Below, one piece after another: positions 45,926 through 55,498 of a DNA stretch of 64,000 bases. How positions within the stretch are numbered: the stretch's first letter is position 1; every line of letters starts with the position of its first letter. The notes under the pieces are model-generated. The model saw nothing but the letters and a program-made list of their open reading frames with translations. It was not told where the DNA came from and did no database searches. Position numbers and translations under genes: made by a program. This stretch comes from an uncultured Croceitalea sp. (lineage in GTDB: Bacteria; Bacteroidota; Bacteroidia; Flavobacteriales; Flavobacteriaceae). Location: the NCBI GenBank assembly GCA_947499565.1, contig CANMOV010000004.1, positions 1 to 64,000 of the forward strand, read 5' to 3'.

Positions 45926-46264
45926 TTATAATACATTATTTAACCTTGAAATAATATCCTCTTTATGAATGTATTTCTGACCGTTACTTCCTAAAGGAAA
46001 GAAAATGATGTTCTCCCAAATAATTTTGTTATCGTTATTACCTTTATTGGCAGTTATTTCTAGCTCGAGCCAAGAATTTTTAAAATTCAAAATCAGTCTA
46101 TAGCAATTATTTAAGTTATTGTTTATCCAAAAGCCCAAGGGTATTGTAAACCTTTTATTTGAAGTGTTATGTTCTTTTAATGAATAGCCTTTCGATGATA
46201 ATATTTGATCAATAGCCTCTTGAATATTCAAAGATGACCTTAAGACAGAATTAGCGCTATTCAT
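45926..46264 (-). CDS. Hypothetical protein, 112 residues
   Basis: I do not recognise this protein. It has no signal peptide and looks cytoplasmic, with an N-terminal helix (NIQEAIDQILSSKGYSLKEH) and then short beta-strand segments (RFTIPLGFWINN, CYRLILNFKNSWLELEITANK). The layout suggests a small alpha/beta fold. It lies alone between the CPBP gene and an AT-rich 175-base gap, so its reality rests on length and amino acid composition only. Confidence 0.5.
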   Translation of the reverse strand: MNSANSVLRSSLNIQEAIDQILSSKGYSLKEHNTSNKRFTIPLGFWINNNLNNCYRLILNFKNSWLELEITANKGNNDNKIIWENIIFFPLGSNGQKYIHKEDIISRLNNVL

Positions 46265-46439
46265 ATACCTAATCGAAAAATTAATAATTAACTATCATAA
46301 TAAACCTCAATTAAATTAACACTTTATATAAGTAAAACATCTATTATTATAAGGTTTTTACTTGTTTTAATATTTATAATTAAGTCATATTCTTTAATTT
46401 AATAAATAAAGTAAAGTTTTATTCATTTCTAAATTGATT

Positions 46440-47132
46440 TTAAATACAATCATCCGAAATATCATATATTTCGCTACCTAAAATATCAATTTTACCGTCT
46501 ATACCAACTTTCAAATGAAACCTATCTATCCTTAATGGATTACAAGTGCTAATGAGCTTAGTGACCAGTAATTCATAGCCAGAAGGTATTTTCCGTATAC
46601 CTCCTACTTCTTTAATATCAGTACTGAATCTATAGTCATTAGAGAAGACCAAAAGAATGGCGTCAGACCTAGTATTAATAGTTCCAAGGAAGTCCCGAAC
46701 ACTTCTTGGGTTAGCGGCTACAAGTGTTTCATTTCCAATGTTATATTTTATATAATAAAAACAGAAGTCGGGCAAACAATCTTCCGCAAAACCCTCCTCG
46801 TTATTTTCAAAAGAGTCAAATTGAAAGATACAGTCATCTTGAGGAGATGCATTCTGACATTTAGTTCCCGAACTAACAAGGATATCTTCAACTTGAAAAT
46901 CTGTAGAATAAATCAATTCCCAATAATCCACTTCCATACTAGGTTCTAATTCTTCGTAGGGATATCTGTCACTTATTTGCTCAAAATCTTCAGCTACAGC
47001 ATTTATATTATTGGTGTTTTCATCGTCGCCACAAGAAGATAATAAGGCAAGTATTAATATGCCCACAACGCTAACTTTTATATTAGGATTTAAACAAAAG
47101 AAAGACATTAGCCTATTGATGTTTTCAAACAT
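46440..47132 (-). CDS. Hypothetical lipoprotein, last gene of the S41 operon
   Basis: This 230-residue protein has a hydrophobic stretch ending in LLSSCGDDEN (Cys34), a clear lipobox followed by an acidic tether, so it is likely surface-exposed or outer-membrane anchored. Six further cysteines (in KCQNAS, DDCIF, EDCLPDFCFYY, STCNPL and DDCI) may form disulfides. No family is recognised. The start could also be the Met nine codons in. It begins 4 bp after the S41 peptidase stop and is the last of five closely packed minus-strand genes. Confidence 0.6.
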   Translation of the reverse strand: MFENINRLMSFFCLNPNIKVSVVGILILALLSSCGDDENTNNINAVAEDFEQISDRYPYEELEPSMEVDYWELIYSTDFQVEDILVSSGTKCQNASPQDDCIFQFDSFENNEEGFAEDCLPDFCFYYIKYNIGNETLVAANPRSVRDFLGTINTRSDAILLVFSNDYRFSTDIKEVGGIRKIPSGYELLVTKLISTCNPLRIDRFHLKVGIDGKIDILGSEIYDISDDCI

Positions 47133-47136
47133 AGTA

Positions 47137-48933
47137 TTATCGACTACCTATAAGTTCAAGAGTCTTCTCCATTTCTAAATCTCGATTTCCTAAAAAGCTT
47201 TGTATTGTATTTTTTGTCTGAATATCGGGTATTACTCCAGAATTGGGTTGCTTTTGATTACTAAATCCCCCCATAACCGGAAAGTCAATTTCAATTTGCG
47301 AGTGAGGTAATCGCAAAAAGAGTATTTGCCCACCATTGATGTCATTAAGATTGCCTCCCGTTTCTTGACCAATTAGTAGACCTAGTTTCTGTTTTTTAAA
47401 TCGATACGCTGTGTAGAAAGCAAGAGAAGTATTGGCCGCACTAGTTAATAAATAGGATTTTCCCATGTATACCCTTTTATCCGTCCTTTTTATAGCTTGG
47501 TCAAAGTTCTCTTTGAATATATAATATCCTTCTTTTGTCCTGTCTTCTTTCGGCTTTAGATTAAAATACCAAGGATTGTCACCCCAACTTTGAACAAAGG
47601 GCTTCACTTCCTCTGGAAAATTAACATACCTAGTTCTCCCCACTCTATCAAATTTGATACTTGATTCGGCTAAATAGCCAAAAAGCTCATCAGCCATTTC
47701 GTCATTACCTCCATTATTTTCCCTGATATCTATTACCAAATTTCCAATTTTCTTTGAGTTCAATTCTTCAAAAACATCTTCTAAAAATTTCTTATAATCA
47801 AGGGTCATCGCTTTCCAACCCATTAAACCAAAAGAATTCAATTTTAATACAGCTACATCTTCGTTTAATATATTGAAGCTCCACATATCATCTCTTGATT
47901 TAGGAAATTTCGGGTAACGTGCTTCCAGAATTTTGGCTCTATCCTCTCTTGAAATCGTTGCAACCCTAATAGATTTCTCTAAATTTTGTGTTGGTTCTTG
48001 AATTATCAATTCGACTTCATTGTTTTCTATTGGAAATACCAAAGGATAAAAAATATCAAAAGCATTATATCTGAAGTCATAACCATCTACTTGCAATTTA
48101 TAAATACGATTACCGTCAGTAGCACCATCTGCTGCCACCAATGACATTAACTCATTCTTGATTTTATTTACCGGAATACCATTAATTCTCTTTACCGTTG
48201 TTCCTCTTTGTAACATCATATTTTCTGATGCATTATGGTTAACAACCATTTCATTTTCAATCCATTTAAAAGTAAAGGGAAGTTTATCCTTTTGATAATG
48301 GATAATAGAATTTATGATTTTACTCTGATTGTTAAATCCCGCTTTTGTGTGGTCGCATTTTAGCTTAGCGGTAAGCTTAGAGATTGCTAGATATGCTTCC
48401 TGATGAGTTAAAGAAATACTAAACGTTTTTTTAAGTTTTTTGAGTGCCGCAAGAATCTCTTCTCTAGTATTATATCTATACGTTCCAGGATGAACTTCTA
48501 GGACCATTTTTTCTATCAAAGCGTAGTCCTCCAAAAGTTTATTAGATGGAATCTTTTTTAGAGAAGTTATATCTACTACTTGTTCCTTATTCCATTGATT
48601 TTTTGAAACCACACTCTCACCAGAAGGAGGTATCATAAAAGTCCTATTTTGAATACCTTCCCAGTTCGGATTTGTATCATCATTTATGAGTACAAACTTG
48701 AATTCTAATTCTTGCTCCCCTTCAGGAAAATCTATAATTAAACTATAATAATCTAAATCATTTTTTTCTAGAACAAGGGATTGAGACCAGTCTAATGGAG
48801 GGACACTACCTCTTAAACCAACCTTACCTTTATAATCTTTTGATAAACCATCTAAATGAAAGGTAATTCGTGCTTGACCATAGCCAAATACACTAAATAA
48901 TAAAAGTGCTATTAGGAGATTTATCTTACCCAT
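47137..48933 (-). CDS. S41-family serine peptidase with CBM20-like N-domain
   Basis: This 598-residue exported protein has a signal peptide (ending GYGQ), a starch-binding-like beta-sandwich at about residues 21-115 (GLRGSVPPLDWSQSL, LEFKFVLIN, NPNWEGIQNRTF), then a Tricorn/S41 peptidase region. The S41 core has LVIDIRENNGGNDEMADEL and LLTSAANTSLAFY, with the likely nucleophile Ser503, and LIGQETGGNLNDI. Catalysis therefore looks intact. Its start overlaps the end of a YKNN-family lipoprotein gene by 13 bases, so the two are translationally coupled. Confidence 0.8.
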   Translation of the reverse strand: MGKINLLIALLLFSVFGYGQARITFHLDGLSKDYKGKVGLRGSVPPLDWSQSLVLEKNDLDYYSLIIDFPEGEQELEFKFVLINDDTNPNWEGIQNRTFMIPPSGESVVSKNQWNKEQVVDITSLKKIPSNKLLEDYALIEKMVLEVHPGTYRYNTREEILAALKKLKKTFSISLTHQEAYLAISKLTAKLKCDHTKAGFNNQSKIINSIIHYQKDKLPFTFKWIENEMVVNHNASENMMLQRGTTVKRINGIPVNKIKNELMSLVAADGATDGNRIYKLQVDGYDFRYNAFDIFYPLVFPIENNEVELIIQEPTQNLEKSIRVATISREDRAKILEARYPKFPKSRDDMWSFNILNEDVAVLKLNSFGLMGWKAMTLDYKKFLEDVFEELNSKKIGNLVIDIRENNGGNDEMADELFGYLAESSIKFDRVGRTRYVNFPEEVKPFVQSWGDNPWYFNLKPKEDRTKEGYYIFKENFDQAIKRTDKRVYMGKSYLLTSAANTSLAFYTAYRFKKQKLGLLIGQETGGNLNDINGGQILFLRLPHSQIEIDFPVMGGFSNQKQPNSGVIPDIQTKNTIQSFLGNRDLEMEKTLELIGSR

Positions 48934-49427
48934 AATGGTATTGGTTTTTTATCATTTTCTACACCTTTCTTTACAAACCAAGATGCACTCATATTCTTTT
49001 GATTTTGAGATGTAACTGAATCCCTATTTAGGGTCATTGTTATTCTATCAGAAAATCCATTTGTGCCAACTATAATATTCCACTGTGTATGTCTAAAGAG
49101 AATGTTCGTTGTATCCTTTTCTATTAATGGATTTTGACCTATTATGGGCTCCATTTGCGCATATACTTCATTATCATTGAGTATTGTAATAAATTGTGTT
49201 TCAAAAATATGCTCTATTGTCAATGTTGAATCACTGCGTAAGCGACCTCCAAACCCCACACGTACAGGGCTTCCATTTCTAACGGCGTTAACCAACTCCA
49301 TTTTATTGCCTTCCAGAGCTTCACCAAATGCATTGTTTTTATAAACTAATACCCAATCTTTTTGATGTGGTATGCTTTGACATCCTAGAACTATAATCAC
49401 TAAAATAAGATATAGTTTACCTTTCAT
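48921..49427 (-). CDS. YKNN/GWG lipoprotein family, copy A
   Basis: This 168-residue protein has a lipobox (VLGC, Cys16) and belongs to a family with three members in this window that I cannot name. Shared positions here are VYKNNAFGEALEGNKMELVN, VRNGSPVRVGFGG, TIEHIF, NEVYAQM, IIGQNP, GTNGFSDRITM, ASWFVKK and a final PLW. It overlaps the preceding lipoprotein gene by 11 bases and the S41 peptidase gene by 13, inside a five-gene coupled operon. A periplasmic or surface role next to the peptidase is inferred. Confidence 0.7.
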   Translation of the reverse strand: MKGKLYLILVIIVLGCQSIPHQKDWVLVYKNNAFGEALEGNKMELVNAVRNGSPVRVGFGGRLRSDSTLTIEHIFETQFITILNDNEVYAQMEPIIGQNPLIEKDTTNILFRHTQWNIIVGTNGFSDRITMTLNRDSVTSQNQKNMSASWFVKKGVENDKKPIPLWVR

Positions 49428-49986
49428 TATTCTGATTTAATGTTATGGAATAATCAAAATTAGTACCGTTAGAAAAAATAACTAAGGCACCCCCACTTTT
49501 ATGGTTAGCAATCTGTAACAACAAATTTTTACCATCATATCTAAAGCGCCCCTTTTCTAATTCAATCCCTCCATAAATTATATATGGCACCCCCCAAAGA
49601 CGAAAATATTTAGGCTTTATTGAGTACCACCCCTTTTTATCCTTCTCAATTTTTAGATTGAATTTGCTTATTAATTTTGTAGCATTAAAAAGTTCTAAAC
49701 TAATACGTTTTTCACTTTTTATTTCAACAGTAATAACATCTGTTTTATCATAGATATCTTTAACATCTTTTGGTTGAGTTTTTATTATAAATTCTAAAAA
49801 ATATTTGAAATAGGGTTGAGGTTCTGAAATTGTAAAAACTGAGCCAGAAGATATTGGGAACTGTTTTTCATCCTTAACATCTTTTGGATAAGAAGCGCAA
49901 CTAGCCATTAGACTAAGTGTCAAAATAATTTGAAGTTTTATTTGAAAATTATCTAAGTATAGTGTTTTAATCATTTTATTATTCAT
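49417..49986 (-). CDS. Hypothetical lipoprotein in the S41 operon
   Basis: This 189-residue protein has a signal peptide with lipobox LMASC (Cys30, or Cys26 if the Met five codons in is used), then a beta-rich mature part (VFTISEPQPYFKYFLEFII, DVITVEIKSEKRISLELF, GRFRYDGKNLLLQIANH). I do not recognise the family. It is not a member of the YKNN family but lies between two of them, overlapping copy A by 11 bases and, at its longest start, copy B by 8. Confidence 0.6.
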   Translation of the reverse strand: MNNKMIKTLYLDNFQIKLQIILTLSLMASCASYPKDVKDEKQFPISSGSVFTISEPQPYFKYFLEFIIKTQPKDVKDIYDKTDVITVEIKSEKRISLELFNATKLISKFNLKIEKDKKGWYSIKPKYFRLWGVPYIIYGGIELEKGRFRYDGKNLLLQIANHKSGGALVIFSNGTNFDYSITLNQNNER

Positions 49987-50488
49987 TTAAATATAGGGGT
50001 ACATTGTCATCGTAACTGCCTTTAGCAAACCAAGTCATTGTATGATTTTGAGGAACACGTTTAATCATAGTTCCTGTAAACTTGTCATACCAAACTGCAT
50101 CAAAATTGCCTCCAGTTGTAATGACGACGCGCCATTCTTGGTTAACGAGTGAGGTATCTGAAAACTTAGAAGTTAAATTATTCCAATCGGCTGTAGCTAC
50201 ATAATGAGGGTCCAAATGAACAACAACCTCAGATTCATTTAAAACAGCAATCCAAATAGGTTCTGACAAGTGTTCAACGCTTCGCGTTTTTCCCTTACTG
50301 CCCCATCCAATCTTAATGGAAGCACCAGCTCTAATATATTTTATAAGTTCTGCTTTACTACCCATTAACGTTTCGCCCTTTTTGTTATTCTTGTATACTA
50401 CCTTAAAATCTGGTTTGAGTTTTTCTTGTTTGCAAGAAAGAATAGAGCAAAAAAAGATTAACGTAAAAATTCTTAGTACTATTTTCAT
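49979..50488 (-). CDS. YKNN/GWG lipoprotein family, copy B
   Basis: This 169-residue protein has a lipobox (SILSC, Cys19) and the same pattern as copy A: VYKNNKKGETLMGSKAELIK, IRAGASIKIGWGSKG, SVEHL, NESEVVVHL, EWRVVITTGGNF, MTWFAKG and a final PLYL. It is the first gene of the coupled lipoprotein/S41 operon and lies 51 bp downstream of the DUF5694 gene, which may share its transcript. Function is unknown. Confidence 0.7.
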   Translation of the reverse strand: MKIVLRIFTLIFFCSILSCKQEKLKPDFKVVYKNNKKGETLMGSKAELIKYIRAGASIKIGWGSKGKTRSVEHLSEPIWIAVLNESEVVVHLDPHYVATADWNNLTSKFSDTSLVNQEWRVVITTGGNFDAVWYDKFTGTMIKRVPQNHTMTWFAKGSYDDNVPLYLNE

Positions 50489-50539
50489 AATATAATTTAA
50501 GTTCTTATTAGTGAAGTATTATTCCAAGCCAAACTATGC

Positions 50540-51367
50540 TCACTCTAAATATTTAAAGGTATCTACCATAATATACTTTGGACTTCTACTAATAAAATCT
50601 CTAAAAAACGCCGTATGGCTTGCTCCCATTAAAATAAATACTCTGTCGTCTGGTTCCAAATCAAGACGGTTTATGTTGGAATACATTCTTAAATTTCTTT
50701 GGTAATATTTTGCCGCTTCATCTGCACCTTCAAAGTTACCATCCGTACCTGCGTGGGTAAGAATATCTGCATTAATAGTAATCAAAAAATCTAGATATTT
50801 ATCGTTATTAATTTTTAACAGTTTTGTCAGGAGTGGAATGCTCTCATCATTTGTATCATAACTATCGACTTCTTTGAAAGGATTCTTGTAATATTCAGTA
50901 ACCGTTGTTGAATCAATCTCATTTTCAATTTCTCTTGCTATTCTATAGTTATAATTCATTCTATGATCAATACCATAGATTCGTTCTGTTCCCGATAGTC
51001 GACCCAGTTCGAAAGCTAACAGTTCTATTTCACCAGGTTTTTCAAACTTCAACTGTGGGTTTTGCTTATAAGCTTTATATTTATTTTGAACATTTATTGT
51101 CTTTTCTGGAATTGTTTCAACAATGATTACAGTCGGCTTGAATTCAGACAGTTTTTTAGCAATTGCATGAACCTCTTTTATGTTTTTTTTATCCTTTTCA
51201 TTGAACTTTGTAGTATTTTCATCAGGGGTAAGTCCCATATGAAAAGTACCAAAATTCAGCACTTTTATTTTATTCGTTTTTTCCCCGTTATATCGTGAGT
51301 TACTTTGAGCAACAAGGGATATCGTAAAAAGAAAAAAACAATAGACTAAATACTTCTTAAATTTCAT
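50540..51367 (-). CDS. DUF5694 (TraB/Tiki-like) exported protein
   Basis: This 275-residue protein has a signal peptide (ending SLVAQ) and the DUF5694 pattern KVLNFGTFHMGLTPDENTTK, PTVIIVETIPE, ELGRLSGTERIYGIDHR and, near the end, VFILMGASHTAFFRDF. The paired GTFHM and GASH motifs with conserved Glu residues resemble the metal site of TraB/Tiki-type proteases, but activity in DUF5694 is not established. I start at 51367, which gives a clean signal peptide; an in-frame ATG lies 12 bases upstream. Confidence 0.75.
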   Translation of the reverse strand: MKFKKYLVYCFFLFTISLVAQSNSRYNGEKTNKIKVLNFGTFHMGLTPDENTTKFNEKDKKNIKEVHAIAKKLSEFKPTVIIVETIPEKTINVQNKYKAYKQNPQLKFEKPGEIELLAFELGRLSGTERIYGIDHRMNYNYRIAREIENEIDSTTVTEYYKNPFKEVDSYDTNDESIPLLTKLLKINNDKYLDFLITINADILTHAGTDGNFEGADEAAKYYQRNLRMYSNINRLDLEPDDRVFILMGASHTAFFRDFISRSPKYIMVDTFKYLE

Positions 51368-51514
51368 AGTTAAAATCATTGATGTTTGTTAAAGAGATAA
51401 TTAAACTTTTCAAATGTTTCATTAAGAGTGTTCCATATACATTAGTTATTAATAAACTGACAATTAATACCACCACAAATTGTTCCTATTGGGAATTTTA
51501 AAATTGTAATGTAT

Positions 51515-52417
51515 TTACAGGCCATATTTATCTTTTAGCTTAGTAAGAGTTACTTCATCGTAATATGGTTTCCCAGCGTGGCTACCAAAAATTTGTTTAC
51601 CATTTTTTAATGTATGTATTCTATCAAGAAGCATATAAAGAAATCCTTTGTTCATTTGTTTTTTTCTATATGCTTCAAGTACGAGAGGCAAATACTTTTC
51701 TTTATACTCCCAATCTGTAGGTCTAGAATGCTCAAGTAACAAGCAAGCTAGGTTTTGGTAATATTCACCAACTATATCTTTGCCAGGGTATCCATATTTA
51801 TCTAATATCTTTGATAATTCAACAGCAACTTGTTCATCGAGAAGATTTTGTTTTTCAACATTTTCATAGTAAACTTTGCTACTGTAGCGGTAGCGCAAAT
51901 CCATTTCCTGCAATAGAATTAGCTTGTCAATCAGCGCTTCATTTAAACCCTCTAAGTTTTGCTTACGCTTATTTTCTTTTAAAAATTCTAAGGTAAAAGG
52001 CTTTATATTTAAATCACAATCAGTTGTTAGATTTAAAAACAAATCGCCTAGTCTTTGATGAAATCCTAATTTTGTGATATCTCCCTTAACAGACTCTATT
52101 TCAGAGGCAATCATTGTACAAACATTTTTTGAATTAAGTGATTTTGCTTTTTTTAAAAATTCAAAAACTGTTACAGCATCTACTCCCATTTTATTATATG
52201 CTATAGCTATATTATAATAGTCTACCCAATACGGCTCAACATCTTTAGCCTCCTTCAATTCCTCATACTCACCTTTCAACATACTCTTTCCTACATCATA
52301 GTTTTTTTGACTTACATTACCCTCAAATTCTGGATAATAGTCCATAACAATCTCTTGAGCATTTAAATAACTTGAAGAGAGAATAACTAGAGTTATCAGT
52401 GTCTTTAGTATTTTCAT
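51515..52417 (-). CDS. DUF6624-like exported protein
   Basis: This 300-residue protein has a signal peptide (ending SYLNAQ) and a helical body. The C-terminal segment LYMLLDRIHTLKNGKQIFGSH resembles the DR(I/V)...G..QxYGTQ motif of DUF6624 proteins, and LIDKLILLQEMDLRYRY before it fits as well. The family name is from memory and tentative. The upstream part (YYNIAIAYNKMGVDAVTVFE) is TPR-like. I start at 52417, not at an ATG 18 bases upstream. Function is unknown. Confidence 0.55.
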   Translation of the reverse strand: MKILKTLITLVILSSSYLNAQEIVMDYYPEFEGNVSQKNYDVGKSMLKGEYEELKEAKDVEPYWVDYYNIAIAYNKMGVDAVTVFEFLKKAKSLNSKNVCTMIASEIESVKGDITKLGFHQRLGDLFLNLTTDCDLNIKPFTLEFLKENKRKQNLEGLNEALIDKLILLQEMDLRYRYSSKVYYENVEKQNLLDEQVAVELSKILDKYGYPGKDIVGEYYQNLACLLLEHSRPTDWEYKEKYLPLVLEAYRKKQMNKGFLYMLLDRIHTLKNGKQIFGSHAGKPYYDEVTLTKLKDKYGL

Positions 52418-52565
52418 ATTTCTTATACTATCCATTATTGCATAAAGTTACTATTTGAATCAAATTCTAGAATAGCATAAATAAGGCTTAAGATAACTTA
52501 AACCTATTATATTTAGGTCAATACATTTTTTATATGAATAAAATAATATTTTATTCATATAAACA

Positions 52566-54242
52566 CTAAGGAATGATTTTTACAAAATCAATATGTTTTG
52601 CATTATGAAGTGCTACAGTTAGGTAAGTGTTGTTCTTGACAAAGGAGAAATCAATCTTTCTGAAATGAATAGGAGTTCCTAAAAAGCTGTTCTTTTGGAA
52701 TGATTTTAATTCAAAGGGAGGTTCGGTTTTACTTTGCGCAACAAGTTTACCCTCACCATTCATAAAAACTTCTAATACTACCATTAGGTTTTTATTGTAA
52801 TATGTTCCAATAAACTTATTTAACTCTGTTTTGCTATGTAGATACGGCTTATATTTTTTATAAATTGACTCCCCGTCTTCATAAATAAATTTAAACCCTG
52901 AAATTTCATTGTCATCTTTATTTATTTCCAATTTTACATCTTCTTGATAATCACTTGTAAGTAAAAACAAGCTCTCTGATAAAGGTAGAAGCGTATTACT
53001 TCTTCCATAGTTTGGCCTTACATATTTTAATGTATCATTAGTTACTTTTAGCTCACGCAGCAAAAAACTAGTTGTGTTAAAATAACTGCCCTCCAGTGTT
53101 TTTAAATAATTGCCAGATACTTCTTTGAACTTTAAAGTATTATAATCGAAAGGTTGAGGCGGTGGGTAGCCCATTAACATATCTGCTATCTGCATACCGA
53201 CAAAACCATTGTATGAAACGCCATTATTACTTAAGACGATAACAGTAATTTTCTCTTTAGGAAATCTAAAAACCGAAGAAGCAAAGCCTCCCAAAGCACC
53301 AGAATCCCAAATTTTATATCTACCATCCCGCATTTCGTGAATGAACTGTTGTCCAAAAGTCAAATAACCATTAGGTGACTCTAAAGTTTGTCCGTTTTCC
53401 AAGAACGCCTTCTCGTCGACTTTTGAACCGATGCCATTGTCTTTTTCTAGGTGGATAAACCATTTCAACAAATCTTCCATAGAGGAAACTAAACCTGCTG
53501 GTCCAACATCAAAGTGATTCACCTCGCTTAAATCTTCACTATTAGGTTGATACGATTTAGCCAAATTCTTATCATCTTTTCCTTCTATTAAGAATTGTGT
53601 ATTATACATAGCTAAAGCTTGAAATAGCTTTTCTTCCGCATACTTGGAGAATTCTTGTTTTGTAATACCTTCAATAATTTGAACCATCAATTTTGCTGCT
53701 ATACCACTGAATTGATATTGACTTCCAGGCTCAAAATTTAACTTCCATTTTCTAGAATAAAAGCGCTCCGCATCAATTTGATTAAAGTATCGTTCAGAGG
53801 AAGAACCGTTGCTTATAAATTTTAAAGGCCAATAGCCTGGTAAGCCAGTTGAATGATTAAAAACATCTTTAAGAGTAATGTCTTGGTCATAATCTGGGAA
53901 GTCACTTATGTATAACTTAATTTCATCATTAAAACTTGCTTGTCCGGATTCTATTAAGTCCAATAACAAGTAAGAAGCAAAATGTGGTGACATTCCACCA
54001 AGTCTAAATTTAGTTTCCCCATCAATTGGTTGTAGATTGGCAACATCAGATAAGCCAATATATTTTTCATAAGTAACTCTATTGTCTTCAATTATACCTA
54101 CGGCAAATCCTGGCTTGCCCATATCACTTAAAGAACTTACTAAACTATCAATAGAAGTGCCTTTTGTAGTAGACTTTTGAATTACCTGTGCACTAGAAAT
54201 TGTAAAAACAAATAGTGCAATAACGAATAAATTATATCTCAT
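52566..54242 (-). CDS. Class C beta-lactamase-like protein with lost catalytic residues
   Basis: This 558-residue exported protein (signal ending SSAQ) has the serine-hydrolase/class C beta-lactamase fold: PGFAVGIIEDNRVTYEKYIG, LKDVFNHSTGLPGYW, LVSSMEDLLKWF and VIVLSNNG, with a C-terminal lipocalin-like extension from about residue 375. The family's FRIGSVTK reads FRLGGMSP at residues 79-86, so both the nucleophile Ser (Gly83) and the Lys (Pro86) are gone. YSN reads FSG at 178-180, so the Tyr is gone too. It probably binds rather than hydrolyses its ligand. The frame is long and intact, not a decayed gene. Confidence 0.8.
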   Translation of the reverse strand: MRYNLFVIALFVFTISSAQVIQKSTTKGTSIDSLVSSLSDMGKPGFAVGIIEDNRVTYEKYIGLSDVANLQPIDGETKFRLGGMSPHFASYLLLDLIESGQASFNDEIKLYISDFPDYDQDITLKDVFNHSTGLPGYWPLKFISNGSSSERYFNQIDAERFYSRKWKLNFEPGSQYQFSGIAAKLMVQIIEGITKQEFSKYAEEKLFQALAMYNTQFLIEGKDDKNLAKSYQPNSEDLSEVNHFDVGPAGLVSSMEDLLKWFIHLEKDNGIGSKVDEKAFLENGQTLESPNGYLTFGQQFIHEMRDGRYKIWDSGALGGFASSVFRFPKEKITVIVLSNNGVSYNGFVGMQIADMLMGYPPPQPFDYNTLKFKEVSGNYLKTLEGSYFNTTSFLLRELKVTNDTLKYVRPNYGRSNTLLPLSESLFLLTSDYQEDVKLEINKDDNEISGFKFIYEDGESIYKKYKPYLHSKTELNKFIGTYYNKNLMVVLEVFMNGEGKLVAQSKTEPPFELKSFQKNSFLGTPIHFRKIDFSFVKNNTYLTVALHNAKHIDFVKIIP

Positions 54243-54327
54243 TACTTTTTTGAGATAAACATATTGAGTCTAAAGTTATTTTCAGCGCCGCTTAACTGTA
54301 AAGATGTACGAAAAAATAATATTGAAC

Positions 54328-55383
54328 CTATTCTTGATGAGTCTTTCTAAATTTATTCGGGGTCATTCCAGCAAACTTTTTGAAAGCAGAATAAAATGTA
54401 GACTTTGAAGCAAAGCCAACTTTATTTCCAATGTGTTCTAAAGTATAGATATCATTTTCTAAAATCAAAGTTTTGGCTAAGGTTACTCGCTTTTGATTCA
54501 TTAAATCATTAAAGTTGGAATTCATAGTTTCGTTTATCAACTGGGATGCCTTAGCTGTTGGAATTTTAAGCTCCTTAGCCAAATGCTCTAACCTGTATTT
54601 ATTATTAGTAAAAACTTCAGGTTTGGCAATAATAGTTTCAATCGATTTTTTTATAGCTACTGAATCATCTATTGATATTTTACTTCTATTATATTTTAGG
54701 ATTTGCTGGCCAAAAATTGAATTCTTCCCTTTTTTTGATTTTAGAATTACAATTAACAATACATAAATTGAAAGCCCTAAAATAACAGATGAATATATAT
54801 AAACACTATTAAAATAGAAGGATAATAAGTATGCTATTAAGATAATTGCCACCATTATTTGGAGCGTGAAAATCCAGTTGAAATCTTGTTTTTTTATCCG
54901 ATTATTTGATGCATTGTATTTAACATTTCTATACAACCATAGCGATTTTATCAGATACACTGCCCAAAACAAAAAACCTATAGAAAGCCCATAAGTCAAC
55001 CATACATTTTTATTAAATTCAAAAGGAAAAAAAGTAATTAAAAAGACACTAGGCACAAAAGATATTAGAAGATGTAAATAGACTTTTGGTACAGGTTTCC
55101 ATTTTAAGAAATAAGCTGTATATAAAAATGTGAGGCTTCCTATAAGATAAGAAGAAGTAATTCCTAAAGGAAGTAAAATGGGAATGAGGAAGCTGTCAGG
55201 ATAAAAATAATAAACAATAGTTTTTAAAACCCTAATGGATAGTACTAAAAGTAACATAGATAAAATAATATGTTCTTTCAACCTTGGTTTTATAAATAAA
55301 CCAAAATACAAAGCAAGAACAAAGCAGTTGATTACTCCTATGCTACCAAAAATGAATTGTGCAGTTTCTGCAATTTCGGTCAT
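54328..55383 (-). CDS. Membrane-bound AraC-family regulator
   Basis: This 351-residue protein has about seven membrane helices in the first 220 residues and a C-terminal AraC/XylS helix-turn-helix domain: YRLEHLAKELKIPTAKASQLIN for the first and TLEHIGNKVGFASKSTFYSAFKKFAGMTPNKFRK for the second HTH. Such membrane-anchored AraC regulators are common in flavobacteria. It lies upstream of the beta-lactamase-like gene in the same direction, with about 85 bases between them, and is divergent from the TonB_C-like gene. Either neighbour could be a target. Confidence 0.88.
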   Translation of the reverse strand: MTEIAETAQFIFGSIGVINCFVLALYFGLFIKPRLKEHIILSMLLLVLSIRVLKTIVYYFYPDSFLIPILLPLGITSSYLIGSLTFLYTAYFLKWKPVPKVYLHLLISFVPSVFLITFFPFEFNKNVWLTYGLSIGFLFWAVYLIKSLWLYRNVKYNASNNRIKKQDFNWIFTLQIMVAIILIAYLLSFYFNSVYIYSSVILGLSIYVLLIVILKSKKGKNSIFGQQILKYNRSKISIDDSVAIKKSIETIIAKPEVFTNNKYRLEHLAKELKIPTAKASQLINETMNSNFNDLMNQKRVTLAKTLILENDIYTLEHIGNKVGFASKSTFYSAFKKFAGMTPNKFRKTHQE

Positions 55384-55498
55384 TTGCTTAACATTATTAG
55401 TTGGTTTTTAATTATTGCCTAATATAATTAAAAAAGATTGCTACAATATTTTATAATTTGCATAAACTAAAGACCAGGAACAAAAACTCTTAATACGT

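Noticed and set aside
47137-48933. S41 peptidase as a third pseudoenzyme
   Set aside because: The likely nucleophile Ser503 in NTSLA and the following GQETGG loop are conserved, so loss of activity is not supported.
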